Shown here: positions 34,931-43,360 of the stretch, piece by piece
How positions within the stretch are numbered: position 1 is the first letter of the stretch
Layout: every line of letters begins with the position of its first letter
From: Myxococcales bacterium
GTDB taxonomy: Bacteria; Myxococcota_A; Polyangia; Polyangiales; Ga0077539
Direction: 5' to 3'
DNA: 64,000 nucleotides
Assembly (NCBI GenBank): GCA_013298625.1
Contig: JAAFIF010000013.1
Location: 62,001-126,000, forward strand
The notes under the pieces: model-generated
Database searches by the model: none
Seen by the model: the letters and a program-made list of their open reading frames with translations, nothing else
What the model was told of the DNA's origin: nothing
Position numbers and translations under genes: made by a program

Positions 34931-36970
34931 ATGAAAAAGCTGTTGTTCTTGCAGTGTTGTGCCCTGCTCGCCGCGTGCGGCCCCACGCAGTCGAGGCCCG
35001 ACGTCGAAGCGCGCGACACGGGCGCGTTCGACGCCGCTGCGCCGGACGGCGAGTCTCCCAACGAAGACGGCGCCGTCGCCGACGCAGACCCGCTGCCGTC
35101 GATGCCGCTGCCGCCGCGCATGCCGGGGCAGCGCGCTCCGCTCAGCGCGAGCTGCGATCCGGCGGACCCTGCGCGGTGCCTGCTCCCGTGGCCGAGCAAC
35201 ACGTTTACCAGGGTGGACACGACCACGGCGACGGGGCTGCGGCTCGCGGTGTCTTCGCAGCGCTTGGGCGGAGGTGACGACGCGACGTCGCTCAATCGAG
35301 CCGATGGATTCTCGCGGGTCACGCCGATCGTGACGGTGGTGAGCGGCGTGGTGGACCCGGCTTCGCTCGGCGCAGGGACCACCGCGATCATTCGGCTCGT
35401 GAAGGCGTCGGGAAGCGGCGTGGGGACGCTGGTGCCCTTGCGGCTGCGGGCGATCGAGAGCCGCACGTCGAGCAGGCCCGAGACGGCGGTGCTCGCGTAT
35501 CCGCTGACCCCGCTCGAGGCCTCGTCGGACTACGCCGTGGTGTTGATGGACGACGTTCGAACGACGGACGGGCCAGGGCCGACGCAGGACGCCATCGCGC
35601 GCGCGTCGTTGGCGCTCGCGCAGCCCACGACGGGGACCGAGGCGCGCCTCGCGGCCTACCACGCTCCTACGCGCGCTGCGCTGATGGCGGCGGGCGTGGA
35701 CTTCAGCAAAGTGATTCGCGTCTGGGATTTCACCACGCGAAGCGACGCCGATCCGCTGCGCACGCTGCGCTCGATGCGCGAGACGATGATCTCGGCGGTG
35801 ATGGCCAATCGATACAGCGTGACGATCACGACCGCGACCGCGCCGATGGGCGGAGACATCGCGGTGATCGTCGAGGGGCGGCTCACGGGCCTGCCGGACT
35901 TCGTCGATCGCACGGCGCGCGTGCTCGCGCGCAACGCCGACGGAACGCCGCGGATGACGGGCGTGCACGACGTTCCGTTTCGCGTGACGATCCCGCGGGG
36001 GACGGGGAGCTATCGGCCCATTCTGTTCGGCCACGGGCTGGGCGGTGATTACAACGACGACTCGTTCGACGCGGCGATCGGCGGCGCGGGCGCGGCGAAG
36101 GTGTCCGTGCGCTTCACGGGGCTCACGGGCAGCGACGTGCTCGACACGATCGGCGGTCTCAACAGGGCCGCGGCGGGCAGCGAGTGGGCCGCGGCGCTCA
36201 TTCAGCAGAGCATGGCGGACCTCGTGGCCGTGCAGCGCTCGCTCGCCGGGCGGCTCGGCGAGACGCTGGCGTCGCCCACGATCGGGACCATCGCCAACCC
36301 CGCGTCGGGTCGCCGCTTCGACACCACTCGCCAGGTCTGGGCCGGCGGCTCCCTCGGGGGCACGCTCGGGCTCGTGTACGCGCACCTCGAGTCGGAGATC
36401 GCGGGCGCTGCGCTCAACGTCCCCGGCGCGGGGTGGGCGGGCTATCTCGTGCTCTCGTCGGTGTTCAGCTTGGGCCGGGGCGTGCTGCTCGCGACGTATC
36501 GAAACGACGTGAATTTGCAGCTCGCCGTCGCGATCACGCAGACCAACTTCGACGCGATGGACGGCGCAAACTGGGCCACGAGCGCGATGGCTCGCAACGT
36601 TCCGATGGTGATCCAGCAGAGCATGGGAGACCCTGTCTTGCCCGCGCCCGGAACGGAGATGGTCGCCACCGTCGCCCGCGCTCGGCAGCTCGGCGCCGCG
36701 CTCTCTCCCGTGCACGGCGTCGTGCCCGAGACCGACGGCGAAGTGCTCAACGGCGCGTCGTTTACGCAGTTTCGCGTCCCCGCTCGCGTGACGGGCGCCT
36801 ACGACGTGCACGGCTTCGGCGCGCGCGACACGATCGCCGGCGACGCCGCGCGCGAGCAGATCTTCGCGTTCTTGCAGAGCGTGTGGATGGGCGCGCCGCG
36901 GTCGCTGACGCCGTCGTACTGCGTTGTCAACATGCCGATGAACAGCTGCGATTTCGCGAGCTCTCCGTAA
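34931..36970 (+). CDS. Alpha/beta-hydrolase-like lipoprotein
   Basis: 679 residues. The signal peptide ends in LLAAC; a short Asp/Ala/Pro spacer follows. The N-terminal half (about 70-350) is beta-rich and contains LLPWPSNTFT, which in myxobacterial homologues opens a bacterial Ig-like region. The C-terminal half is an alpha/beta-hydrolase fold: FGHGLGGDYND (oxyanion region) and the nucleophile elbow WAGGSLGGTLGL, with a late His in SPVHGVVPETDG or YDVHGFG. An extracytoplasmic esterase/lipase-type enzyme is likely; substrate unknown. Convergent with the gene at 36997. Confidence 0.75.
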   Translation: MKKLLFLQCCALLAACGPTQSRPDVEARDTGAFDAAAPDGESPNEDGAVADADPLPSMPLPPRMPGQRAPLSASCDPADPARCLLPWPSNTFTRVDTTTATGLRLAVSSQRLGGGDDATSLNRADGFSRVTPIVTVVSGVVDPASLGAGTTAIIRLVKASGSGVGTLVPLRLRAIESRTSSRPETAVLAYPLTPLEASSDYAVVLMDDVRTTDGPGPTQDAIARASLALAQPTTGTEARLAAYHAPTRAALMAAGVDFSKVIRVWDFTTRSDADPLRTLRSMRETMISAVMANRYSVTITTATAPMGGDIAVIVEGRLTGLPDFVDRTARVLARNADGTPRMTGVHDVPFRVTIPRGTGSYRPILFGHGLGGDYNDDSFDAAIGGAGAAKVSVRFTGLTGSDVLDTIGGLNRAAAGSEWAAALIQQSMADLVAVQRSLAGRLGETLASPTIGTIANPASGRRFDTTRQVWAGGSLGGTLGLVYAHLESEIAGAALNVPGAGWAGYLVLSSVFSLGRGVLLATYRNDVNLQLAVAITQTNFDAMDGANWATSAMARNVPMVIQQSMGDPVLPAPGTEMVATVARARQLGAALSPVHGVVPETDGEVLNGASFTQFRVPARVTGAYDVHGFGARDTIAGDAAREQIFAFLQSVWMGAPRSLTPSYCVVNMPMNSCDFASSP

Positions 36971-36996
36971 GCTTGCCGCGCAGCCAGAGGGGGCGC

Positions 36997-37833
36997 TCAC
37001 TGGCAAGGGCGCGCGGGGTCGGGCAAGCACAGCCCATCGCTCTGATAGGGCCACGGCCCGCTGCGAGAGGCGTCTGGATTGACGTCGGGGTTCGCGTTTG
37101 AGTTGGCATCATCACTCGCGTCGCCGCTCGCGGCGTCCATCACCGGGCGCTCGTCGCTCGCGGCGACGACGAGAAAGAAGCTGCGCAGGTAGATCAAGCC
37201 GGTCTCTTCTGCGTACGCGCTCGGGTAGAGGACGTATGCGCGGCGACAGCGGAGGGGCTCGCGCTGCGGCCACTCTCCCAGGATGCGAAAGCTCAAGCGC
37301 GTCGCGCCGATGACCGAGACGAACCGCTCTGCCGCGAGGTCTGGCGCGTTGGACGGAGGCACCGCGGCGAGCGCTTCGACGCGCAGCCCGAGGTCCTCGC
37401 CGCGCAGCCCGTCGACGCCCGCGCCGCTCTCCCAGAACGCGCCGAACACCCCCTGTCCGTTGCCTCGGTACGAGACCGTGTACACGTGCTCGAACGGCTC
37501 GCCGGGGCGCTCGGACCACTGCAGCAGCCGCTCGCTCGGCGGTGATGTGGCGCTCAGGGGAGAGTGCCCGTAGCTGTACTCCCAGCCGTCGACGAAGCCG
37601 TCTCCGTCGGTGTCGACGTCGTCGGGGTCGGTGCGCGTGACGTCGGTCTCGGTGTCGTCGCACAGGCCGTCGTGGTCGCGGTCTGGGCGCGGGCCTTGAT
37701 CGATGATCACCAGTGAATCTGCTGTTGAATCTGCGACGGCGGCGTCGGGGCGGACGACCCTCGGGCCGCACTGCGCGAGCGCGAAACACACGAGCGCGGC
37801 GGAGAGGCGCTTCAGACGAAGGCGGCTGGCCAT
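36997..37833 (-). CDS. Putative lipoprotein with TSP3-like calcium motif
   Basis: 278 residues. The signal peptide ends in FALAQC (slightly off the lipobox consensus). Shortly after is an acidic calcium-binding stretch, DRDHDGLCDDTETD and DTDGDGFVDGWE, of the thrombospondin type-3 kind. The middle domain, about 130 residues with YRGNGQGVFGAFWESG, is unrecognised. An Asp/Asn/Ala tail ends in CLPDPARPC. Divergent from ttcA with only 31 bp between starts, so promoter elements must overlap coding sequence or be shared. Confidence 0.7.
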   Translation of the reverse strand: MASRLRLKRLSAALVCFALAQCGPRVVRPDAAVADSTADSLVIIDQGPRPDRDHDGLCDDTETDVTRTDPDDVDTDGDGFVDGWEYSYGHSPLSATSPPSERLLQWSERPGEPFEHVYTVSYRGNGQGVFGAFWESGAGVDGLRGEDLGLRVEALAAVPPSNAPDLAAERFVSVIGATRLSFRILGEWPQREPLRCRRAYVLYPSAYAEETGLIYLRSFFLVVAASDERPVMDAASGDASDDANSNANPDVNPDASRSGPWPYQSDGLCLPDPARPCQ

Positions 37834-37864
37834 CGATCGAGGTATACCTTGCGCCGTTGAATTC

Positions 37865-38713
37865 ATGAGGCCGTCAGAGGTCACACAAAGGTTGCAGCGC
37901 GAGGTCGGTCGCGCCATCGGCGAGCATGCGCTCATCGCGGACGGCGACAAGATCATGGTCGCGGTCTCGGGCGGCAAGGACAGCTACGCGCTGCTCGAGC
38001 TGCTGACGGCGATGCAGCGAAGGGCGCCGGTGCGGTTCGAGCTGGTCGCGGTGCACTTGGATCAGGGGCAGCCGGGCTACGACGGAGCGCCGCTGCGGGC
38101 GTGGCTCGAGCGCGAGGGGCACCCGTTCGAGATCTTGCGCGAGGACACCTACTCGGTGGTGATCGACAAGGTGCCCGAGGGCAAGACGTACTGTTCGCTT
38201 TGCTCACGGCTCAGGCGCGGAATTCTCTACACAGCCGCGGCCCGCATGGGCTGCAACAAGATCGCGCTCGGGCACCATCGCGACGACGCGCTCGAGACCC
38301 TGATGCTCAACCTCTTCTTCGCCGGAAAGCTCGCGGCCATGCCCGCGAAGCTCCACACCGAGGACGGGCGCAACACGGTGATCCGCCCGTTGATCTACTG
38401 CGCCGAAGAGGACCTGGTGCGCTACGCTGAAGAGCGCGCGTTTCCGATTTTGCCCTGCAATTTGTGCGGGTCGCAGACCAACGCGCAGCGCAAGAACATG
38501 AAGGCGATGCTCGACCGCCTCGAGGGCGAGCACCCCAAGCTCAAGCAGTCGATGCTGGCCGCGCTGTCCAACGTGGTCCCGACGCACCTGCTCGACGCCG
38601 ACCTGCTCACGGGGCTCTCTGCGCCGAAGAGCGCGCCGGACCCGACGCTCGACCCAGAGCCCGCGCGGGTCGAAGCGGGCGATCCGACGCGGCGCCGACT
38701 GCCGTTGGCGTGA
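37865..38713 (+). CDS. ttcA: tRNA 2-thiocytidine biosynthesis protein TtcA
   Basis: 282 residues. The PP-loop SGGKDSYALLELL adenylates C32 of tRNA; the CSLCSRLRRG and CNLCGSQ motifs are the Cys pairs that hold the 4Fe-4S cluster and sulfur in TtcA; GHHRDDALETLMLNLFF is the family motif between them. It thiolates cytidine 32 in some tRNAs. The N-terminus could extend upstream to other starts, but ATG 37865 fits the family. The tail after about 260 is Pro-rich and unconserved. Confidence 0.93.
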   Translation: MRPSEVTQRLQREVGRAIGEHALIADGDKIMVAVSGGKDSYALLELLTAMQRRAPVRFELVAVHLDQGQPGYDGAPLRAWLEREGHPFEILREDTYSVVIDKVPEGKTYCSLCSRLRRGILYTAAARMGCNKIALGHHRDDALETLMLNLFFAGKLAAMPAKLHTEDGRNTVIRPLIYCAEEDLVRYAEERAFPILPCNLCGSQTNAQRKNMKAMLDRLEGEHPKLKQSMLAALSNVVPTHLLDADLLTGLSAPKSAPDPTLDPEPARVEAGDPTRRRLPLA

Positions 38714-38725
38714 GACACTGCGGCC

Positions 38726-39562
38726 GTGTACGAGCAGCGCGAGCACGAGCCGTGGGACGACGAAGACGAGGACGAGCCGCCGCCTCGGCCCGAGCCGTCC
38801 CGTGAAGAGCATCGCCGCGCGCGGCTTCGGGCCGCGGCGCAGCTGGCCATCGGGCTCGGTGGCTTCGTCGCTGTTCGCGTCGGGCTCGAGCTCAGCGGGG
38901 TGTTCGAGCGGATCTCGGCGCGCGCTCCGACGTGGGAGATACCAGCACACGTTTTCATGCAGGGCGGCGCTGCGCTGCTGCTCGCGCTGCTGTGCCTGCG
39001 GGCGTTCGGCGAGGGCGCCTCGACGATCGGCGCGGGCCGGCCCGAGCGGCCGTGGCTCGAGGTGGGCAGGGGCTTCGGGCTGGTCGTCGGGATCTACGTG
39101 GTGATGGTCCCGCTGATGCTCGCGGCGATGATGCTGATCCGCGGTCCGGCGCGGGCGCAGATGGTGCTGCAAAAGACCCAGGTGATGCAGATGGTGGTGC
39201 AGATCCCGCTGGGCGCGCTGCTGCCGAGCGCGCTGATGGCGGGGCTGTACGAAGAGCTGTTCGTGCGGGGGTTGATCCAGAGCCGCGTGGCGAAGGTGAT
39301 GGCGGGCGCGGCCGAGCTGCGGTGGACGCATCGGTACGGCGCGGTGGCGCTGAGCGCGGCGCTCTTCGGCCTGGGGCACATCTACCAGGGGCCCGTGGGC
39401 GTGATGCAGACGACGGTGGTGGGGGTGATCTTGGGCGTCGCGGCGGCGCATTGGCGCTCGATCTGGGCGGCGGTCGTCGCGCATGTGGTGATCGACACGA
39501 TGGGCCTGCTCGTGTCACGTGTGCTGCTCCCTGCGACGCAGGGGCTTCTCGAACGGTCGTAG
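38726..39562 (+). CDS. CPBP-family intramembrane protease
   Basis: 278 residues. An acidic, Pro-rich cytosolic N-terminus (DDEDEDEPPPRP) precedes seven or so hydrophobic segments. The CPBP/Abi signatures are present: EELFVRG (the EExxxR motif), ALFGLGHIYQG (second His motif) and HVVIDTMG (third). These proteins are proposed metalloproteases acting in the membrane, with prenyl-protein or bacteriocin-immunity roles in other bacteria. It begins 12 bp after ttcA and ends 6 bp before the DsbA-parvulin gene, so the three are probably one operon. Confidence 0.88.
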   Translation: MYEQREHEPWDDEDEDEPPPRPEPSREEHRRARLRAAAQLAIGLGGFVAVRVGLELSGVFERISARAPTWEIPAHVFMQGGAALLLALLCLRAFGEGASTIGAGRPERPWLEVGRGFGLVVGIYVVMVPLMLAAMMLIRGPARAQMVLQKTQVMQMVVQIPLGALLPSALMAGLYEELFVRGLIQSRVAKVMAGAAELRWTHRYGAVALSAALFGLGHIYQGPVGVMQTTVVGVILGVAAAHWRSIWAAVVAHVVIDTMGLLVSRVLLPATQGLLERS

Positions 39563-39568
39563 TGAGAC

Positions 39569-41341
39569 ATGAAGACGAGTAGGTTGAATCGCTGGGCGGG
39601 GCTGTTTGCTGCGTGCCTCGCGTTGTGCGTGGCGTTGATTTCGTGTGCGTCGTGGAGAGAGCCGCTCGACGAGCCGGCGGACACGAGCGGCGCGCAGGCG
39701 AGCTCTGGGGGCGCGCTGCGCGCAGGGGCGGACGCGGGCGCCGCGGCGCGGGCGGTGTTCGCGGACAGCGCGTCGGTTCCGGTCGGTGATTCGCCGGTGA
39801 GGGGCAGGGCGGACGCGCTGGTGACGCTGGTGGTCTTCTCGGACTTCGAGTGTCCGTACTGCGAGCGGCTCGCGAGGGCGATGGCCCAGGTGCAAGAGGG
39901 CTTCTCGAACGACGTGCGCATCGTGTTCAAGAACCTCCCGCTCTCGCGCCACCCGCACGCGCGCCTCGCCGCCGAGGCCGCGCTCGCCGCGCACGCGCAG
40001 GGAAAATTCTGGGAGTACCACGACGTGCTCTTCGCCCACCAAGAAGAGCTCGAGCGCGAGAACCTCGAGGCCTACGCCGAGCAGCTTCAGCTCGACATGC
40101 AGCGCTTTCGGGCTGACCTCGACAGCCATCGCTTTCGCGCGACGGTCGAGCGCGACGTGGCGCTGTCGCGCGTGCTCGGCGTGGACGCGACGCCCTCGAC
40201 CTTCGTCAACGGCACGGTGGTGCGCGGCGCCAAGCCGTTTGCTCACTTCGGTCGCGTGATCGCGCGGGTGCTCGCGCAGGCGCGCACCATCACGCCGCGC
40301 GAGCGCGTGTACGCAGAGATGACGGCGCACCCCGTGGCGCCCGATCCGGTGGACCTGCCCGACCCGCCCGAGCCCGAGTTCGACCCTGACGCGGTGCACG
40401 CGATCGGGCTCGATGGAGCTCCTTCGCGCGGCGCTCCGGCAACGGCGGCGATGGTCACGATGGTGCTCTTCTCGGACTTCGAGTGCCCGTACTGCGCGCG
40501 CGTCGAGCCCACGATCGCAGAGCTGCTGCGTCGGCACCCGGCGGACTTGCGCGTGCTGTTTCGACACGCGCCGGGCAGCAGGCACCCGCACGCGATCGAC
40601 GCGGCGAATTTCGCGGAAGAAGCGCGGGCCCAGCGCGGCGACGCGGGGTTCTTCGCGGCCAGCGATTTTCTCTTCGCGCACCAGGACGGGCTCGACCGCG
40701 AGTCGCTGACGCGCCACGCCTCGGCGCTGCGCTTGGACGGCCGTCGCGTGGGCGTCGCGGTCTCGCAGAGCACGCACCGGCCCGCGGTGGACCGAGACAT
40801 CTCGATCGCGCGGCAGTTCGGCGTGGACGGCACGCCCACGGTGTTCGTCAACGGGCGCAGGATCGTGGGCGCGCGGCCGATCGAAGAGTTCGAGCGGGCC
40901 TATCAGCGAGCGTTGACCGACGCGCGGGCGCAGATCGCGCAGGGCGTGACCGCAGCGGACGTGTACGCCAGGGTCACCGCGCAGGGCGCGACGCGCGCGA
41001 TGATGATGCGCGGGCCCGAGACCGTTCGGGTGGCGCACTTTCTGGTGATGCACATCGGCTCGCAGCGCGCGCCGGAGTCCGTCACGCGCACGCGGGATCA
41101 AGCGCTCGAGCGCGCGCAGCGGGCGGTGGGCGAGCTGCGCGCGGGCCGACCGTTTGTCGACGTCGTGCGGGACTACTCGGACGAGCCGGGCGCGGCCGAG
41201 CGCGGCGGCGACCTCGGTCGCGTGCGTCGCGGTATGATGGTGCGCGACTTCGAGAACGCGGCGTTCGCGCTCGGCGTCAACGAGACGAGCGGCATCGTCG
41301 AGACCGAGTTCGGGTTTCATGTGATTCGCCGCAGCGAGTGA
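39569..41341 (+). CDS. DsbA-DsbA-parvulin fusion lipoprotein
   Basis: 590 residues. Signal peptide ends in the lipobox LISC (Cys26). Two DsbA-like thioredoxin domains follow, each with FSDFECPYC: CPYC at 95-98 and 306-309, and cis-Pro loops ATPSTFVNG and GTPTVFVNG. A PpiC-type parvulin (peptidyl-prolyl isomerase) domain occupies about 486-590 (VAHFLVMHIGS, RGGDLGRVRRGMM, NAAFALGVNETSGIVETEFGFHVI). It would oxidise or isomerise cysteines and isomerise prolines in the periplasm, tethered to a membrane. Many neighbouring secreted proteins are Cys- and Pro-rich. Last gene of the ttcA/CPBP/fusion set. Confidence 0.9.
   Translation: MKTSRLNRWAGLFAACLALCVALISCASWREPLDEPADTSGAQASSGGALRAGADAGAAARAVFADSASVPVGDSPVRGRADALVTLVVFSDFECPYCERLARAMAQVQEGFSNDVRIVFKNLPLSRHPHARLAAEAALAAHAQGKFWEYHDVLFAHQEELERENLEAYAEQLQLDMQRFRADLDSHRFRATVERDVALSRVLGVDATPSTFVNGTVVRGAKPFAHFGRVIARVLAQARTITPRERVYAEMTAHPVAPDPVDLPDPPEPEFDPDAVHAIGLDGAPSRGAPATAAMVTMVLFSDFECPYCARVEPTIAELLRRHPADLRVLFRHAPGSRHPHAIDAANFAEEARAQRGDAGFFAASDFLFAHQDGLDRESLTRHASALRLDGRRVGVAVSQSTHRPAVDRDISIARQFGVDGTPTVFVNGRRIVGARPIEEFERAYQRALTDARAQIAQGVTAADVYARVTAQGATRAMMMRGPETVRVAHFLVMHIGSQRAPESVTRTRDQALERAQRAVGELRAGRPFVDVVRDYSDEPGAAERGGDLGRVRRGMMVRDFENAAFALGVNETSGIVETEFGFHVIRRSE
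39635..39647 (+). repeat. Dispersed 13-mer TTGAWTNNGTGTG
   Basis: Reads TTGATTTCGTGTG, followed by C. In the DsbA-parvulin fusion gene over its lipobox codons (LISCA). Confidence 0.55.
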
Positions 41342-41414
41342 GCGAGGGATCCATCGAGCGCCGCGCGATGAACAAATCGGGCGCGGGCCGCTCGGGCGTA
41401 GAGGGAGCAGCGCG

Positions 41415-43301
41415 ATGGCCGAAAGCGAGTACGAGGTCTCGACGACGCGGGTGATCGACGCACCGAGCGACGTGGTGTGGGCGCTCGTGAGCGACACCAA
41501 CCGTGTCGATCGCGCCATCGGTCTGTCCGCAGGCAGCTACACTTGGGAAGAGCTCACCCCGGGCGACGCAGAGTCCCGCGAGCGCGTCGCCCTGGCGTCG
41601 GAGCTGGGGCTCCGCGTGCGCTGGGTCGAGCCTCCGTACGAGTGGATCGAGGGGCGCTCGGTGCGCGGCGAGCGGCGCTTCATCGAAGGGCCCGTCGCGC
41701 GCGGCGGCTTCGAGGTGACGCTGAGCCCGCAGGGAGAGCGCACAGAGGTGCGCGCCCGCATCTTCGCAGCCGCGTCGAACCCGCTCGGAAAAGTGGGGTT
41801 TCTTTTCAAGCGAGCCCGGATGCGCCGCGGCTGCGAGCGCTACCTCGAGTCGATCGCCAGGTCCCTCGCCGCGGTGCGCGCGCGCTCGAGCGAGCGCGAC
41901 TCCAACGAGCCCGCGTCGGCGTTTGTCCGGCGCGTGCTCGTCGAAGGGGTCAACGACCCGGTGAGCGCCGGGCCCGTGGGCGCCGTGGACGAAGGCAACC
42001 TCGCGTTCGCAGAGAAGAAGCTCGCAGAGGCGCCGGTGTCCAAAGAGCTGCGCGAGCGTCTGTCTCGCACGCTGCGCGAGCGGTCGGACGACGACGTGAT
42101 GGCGCTGCGCCCGTTCGAGCTGGCCCGCGCGTGGGGGTGCGACCGTCGCGCGTCGCTCGCCGCGTTTTTGTACGCCGCGCGCGCGGGGCTCGTGGACCTG
42201 CGCTGGCAGCTCAACTGCCCGACGTGCCGGGTCGGCGCGCAGAACGAAGAGAGCTTGTCCGACGTGCGCGCCAAGGCGCACTGCGACGCGTGCAATATTG
42301 ATTTCGACGTGGATTTCGCCAGGTTTGTCGAGGCCGTGTTCTCGCCGAACCCCGCGGTGCGCAAGGTCGAGCGCGCGGTGTACTGCGCGAGCTCGCCGTG
42401 GTTTCGTCCGCACGTGTTCGGGCAGCAGAGGGTGGACGCAGGCGCGTCGCGCGAGCTGCGCGCGCCGGTCCCGGTGGGCGAGCTGCTCGTCCGCACGCTG
42501 AAAGGAAAGCGTCGCGCCGCCCTCGTCACCGAGCACCGCCCCGCGCGCCTGGAGGTCACCATCACCGAAGACGCCCTCGACGTGCGCTGCGAGGGCGAAG
42601 CGCCGGAGGGGACGGACACCGTCGTGCTGCTGCGCAACGACAGCGCGCGCGCGCAGTACCTGCTCGTCGAGCGCTCGGGCTGGAGCGCGGACATCGTCCT
42701 CGGCTCGGCGATCGCGTCGATGCCTGAATTCGTGGACCTGTTTTCAACGGAGGCTCCCGCGTCCGGCGTCGAGCTGGCGATCTCGTCGCTCACCGTGCTG
42801 TTCTCGGACCTGACGGGCTCGACGGCGACCTACGAGCGGCTCGGCGACGCGCGGGCGTTCGCGCTCGTGCAAGAGCACTTCACGATCATGCTCGACGCGG
42901 TGGCGAAGCACGGCGGCGCGGTGGTCAAGACCATGGGCGACGCGGTGATGGCGACGTTTACCTCCCCCGCCGATGCTGCCCGGTGCTCGATCGAGATGAT
43001 CCGCCGCTGCCACGAGGTGCACGCCAAAGAGGGCCTCACGGTGAAGCTGGGGATCCACGAGGGCCCGTGCCTCGCGGTGCGCGCCAACGACAGGCTCGAT
43101 TACTTCGGGACGACGGTCAACGTCGCCGCGCGGCTGCAAGCGCAAGCGCACGCGGGCGAGGTGGTGCTCACCAAGGCGCTCTCGAAGCACCCGTCCGTCG
43201 CGGCGGTGTTCGAGGGGCTCGGACACGAGCCGCGCGCCTTCGACGCGCACTTGAAGGGCATCAAGGACGTGCAAGAGCTGCTCGGGTTCGACTGCGAGTG
43301 A
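41415..43301 (+). CDS. Class III adenylate/guanylate cyclase with SRPBCC and zinc-ribbon domains
   Basis: 628 residues. The N-terminal SRPBCC (START-like) lipid/ligand pocket (about 5-150) begins YEVSTTRVIDAPSDVVWALV. The middle region matches DUF5939, with a zinc ribbon CPTC at 268-271 and CDAC at 290-293. The C-terminal class III cyclase (about 455-628) has metal Asp465 in LFSDLTGST and Asp509 in MGDAVMATF, with DYFGTTVNVAARLQ. It has no signal or membrane segments, so it is a cytosolic ligand-regulated cyclase. Ligand and cyclic product (cAMP or cGMP) are not determined. Monocistronic; the lipoprotein gene at 43361 follows. Confidence 0.9.
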   Translation: MAESEYEVSTTRVIDAPSDVVWALVSDTNRVDRAIGLSAGSYTWEELTPGDAESRERVALASELGLRVRWVEPPYEWIEGRSVRGERRFIEGPVARGGFEVTLSPQGERTEVRARIFAAASNPLGKVGFLFKRARMRRGCERYLESIARSLAAVRARSSERDSNEPASAFVRRVLVEGVNDPVSAGPVGAVDEGNLAFAEKKLAEAPVSKELRERLSRTLRERSDDDVMALRPFELARAWGCDRRASLAAFLYAARAGLVDLRWQLNCPTCRVGAQNEESLSDVRAKAHCDACNIDFDVDFARFVEAVFSPNPAVRKVERAVYCASSPWFRPHVFGQQRVDAGASRELRAPVPVGELLVRTLKGKRRAALVTEHRPARLEVTITEDALDVRCEGEAPEGTDTVVLLRNDSARAQYLLVERSGWSADIVLGSAIASMPEFVDLFSTEAPASGVELAISSLTVLFSDLTGSTATYERLGDARAFALVQEHFTIMLDAVAKHGGAVVKTMGDAVMATFTSPADAARCSIEMIRRCHEVHAKEGLTVKLGIHEGPCLAVRANDRLDYFGTTVNVAARLQAQAHAGEVVLTKALSKHPSVAAVFEGLGHEPRAFDAHLKGIKDVQELLGFDCE

Positions 43302-43360
43302 TCGCTCGCGGGCGTCGCTTTGCGCGCAGCGCGTTTGCGCGCAGAATATCGGTCGCCGTC

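Noticed and set aside
37703-37864. Upstream extension of the ttcA frame
   Set aside because: It overlaps the signal-peptide codons of the divergent lipoprotein and has no TtcA similarity before ATG 37865.
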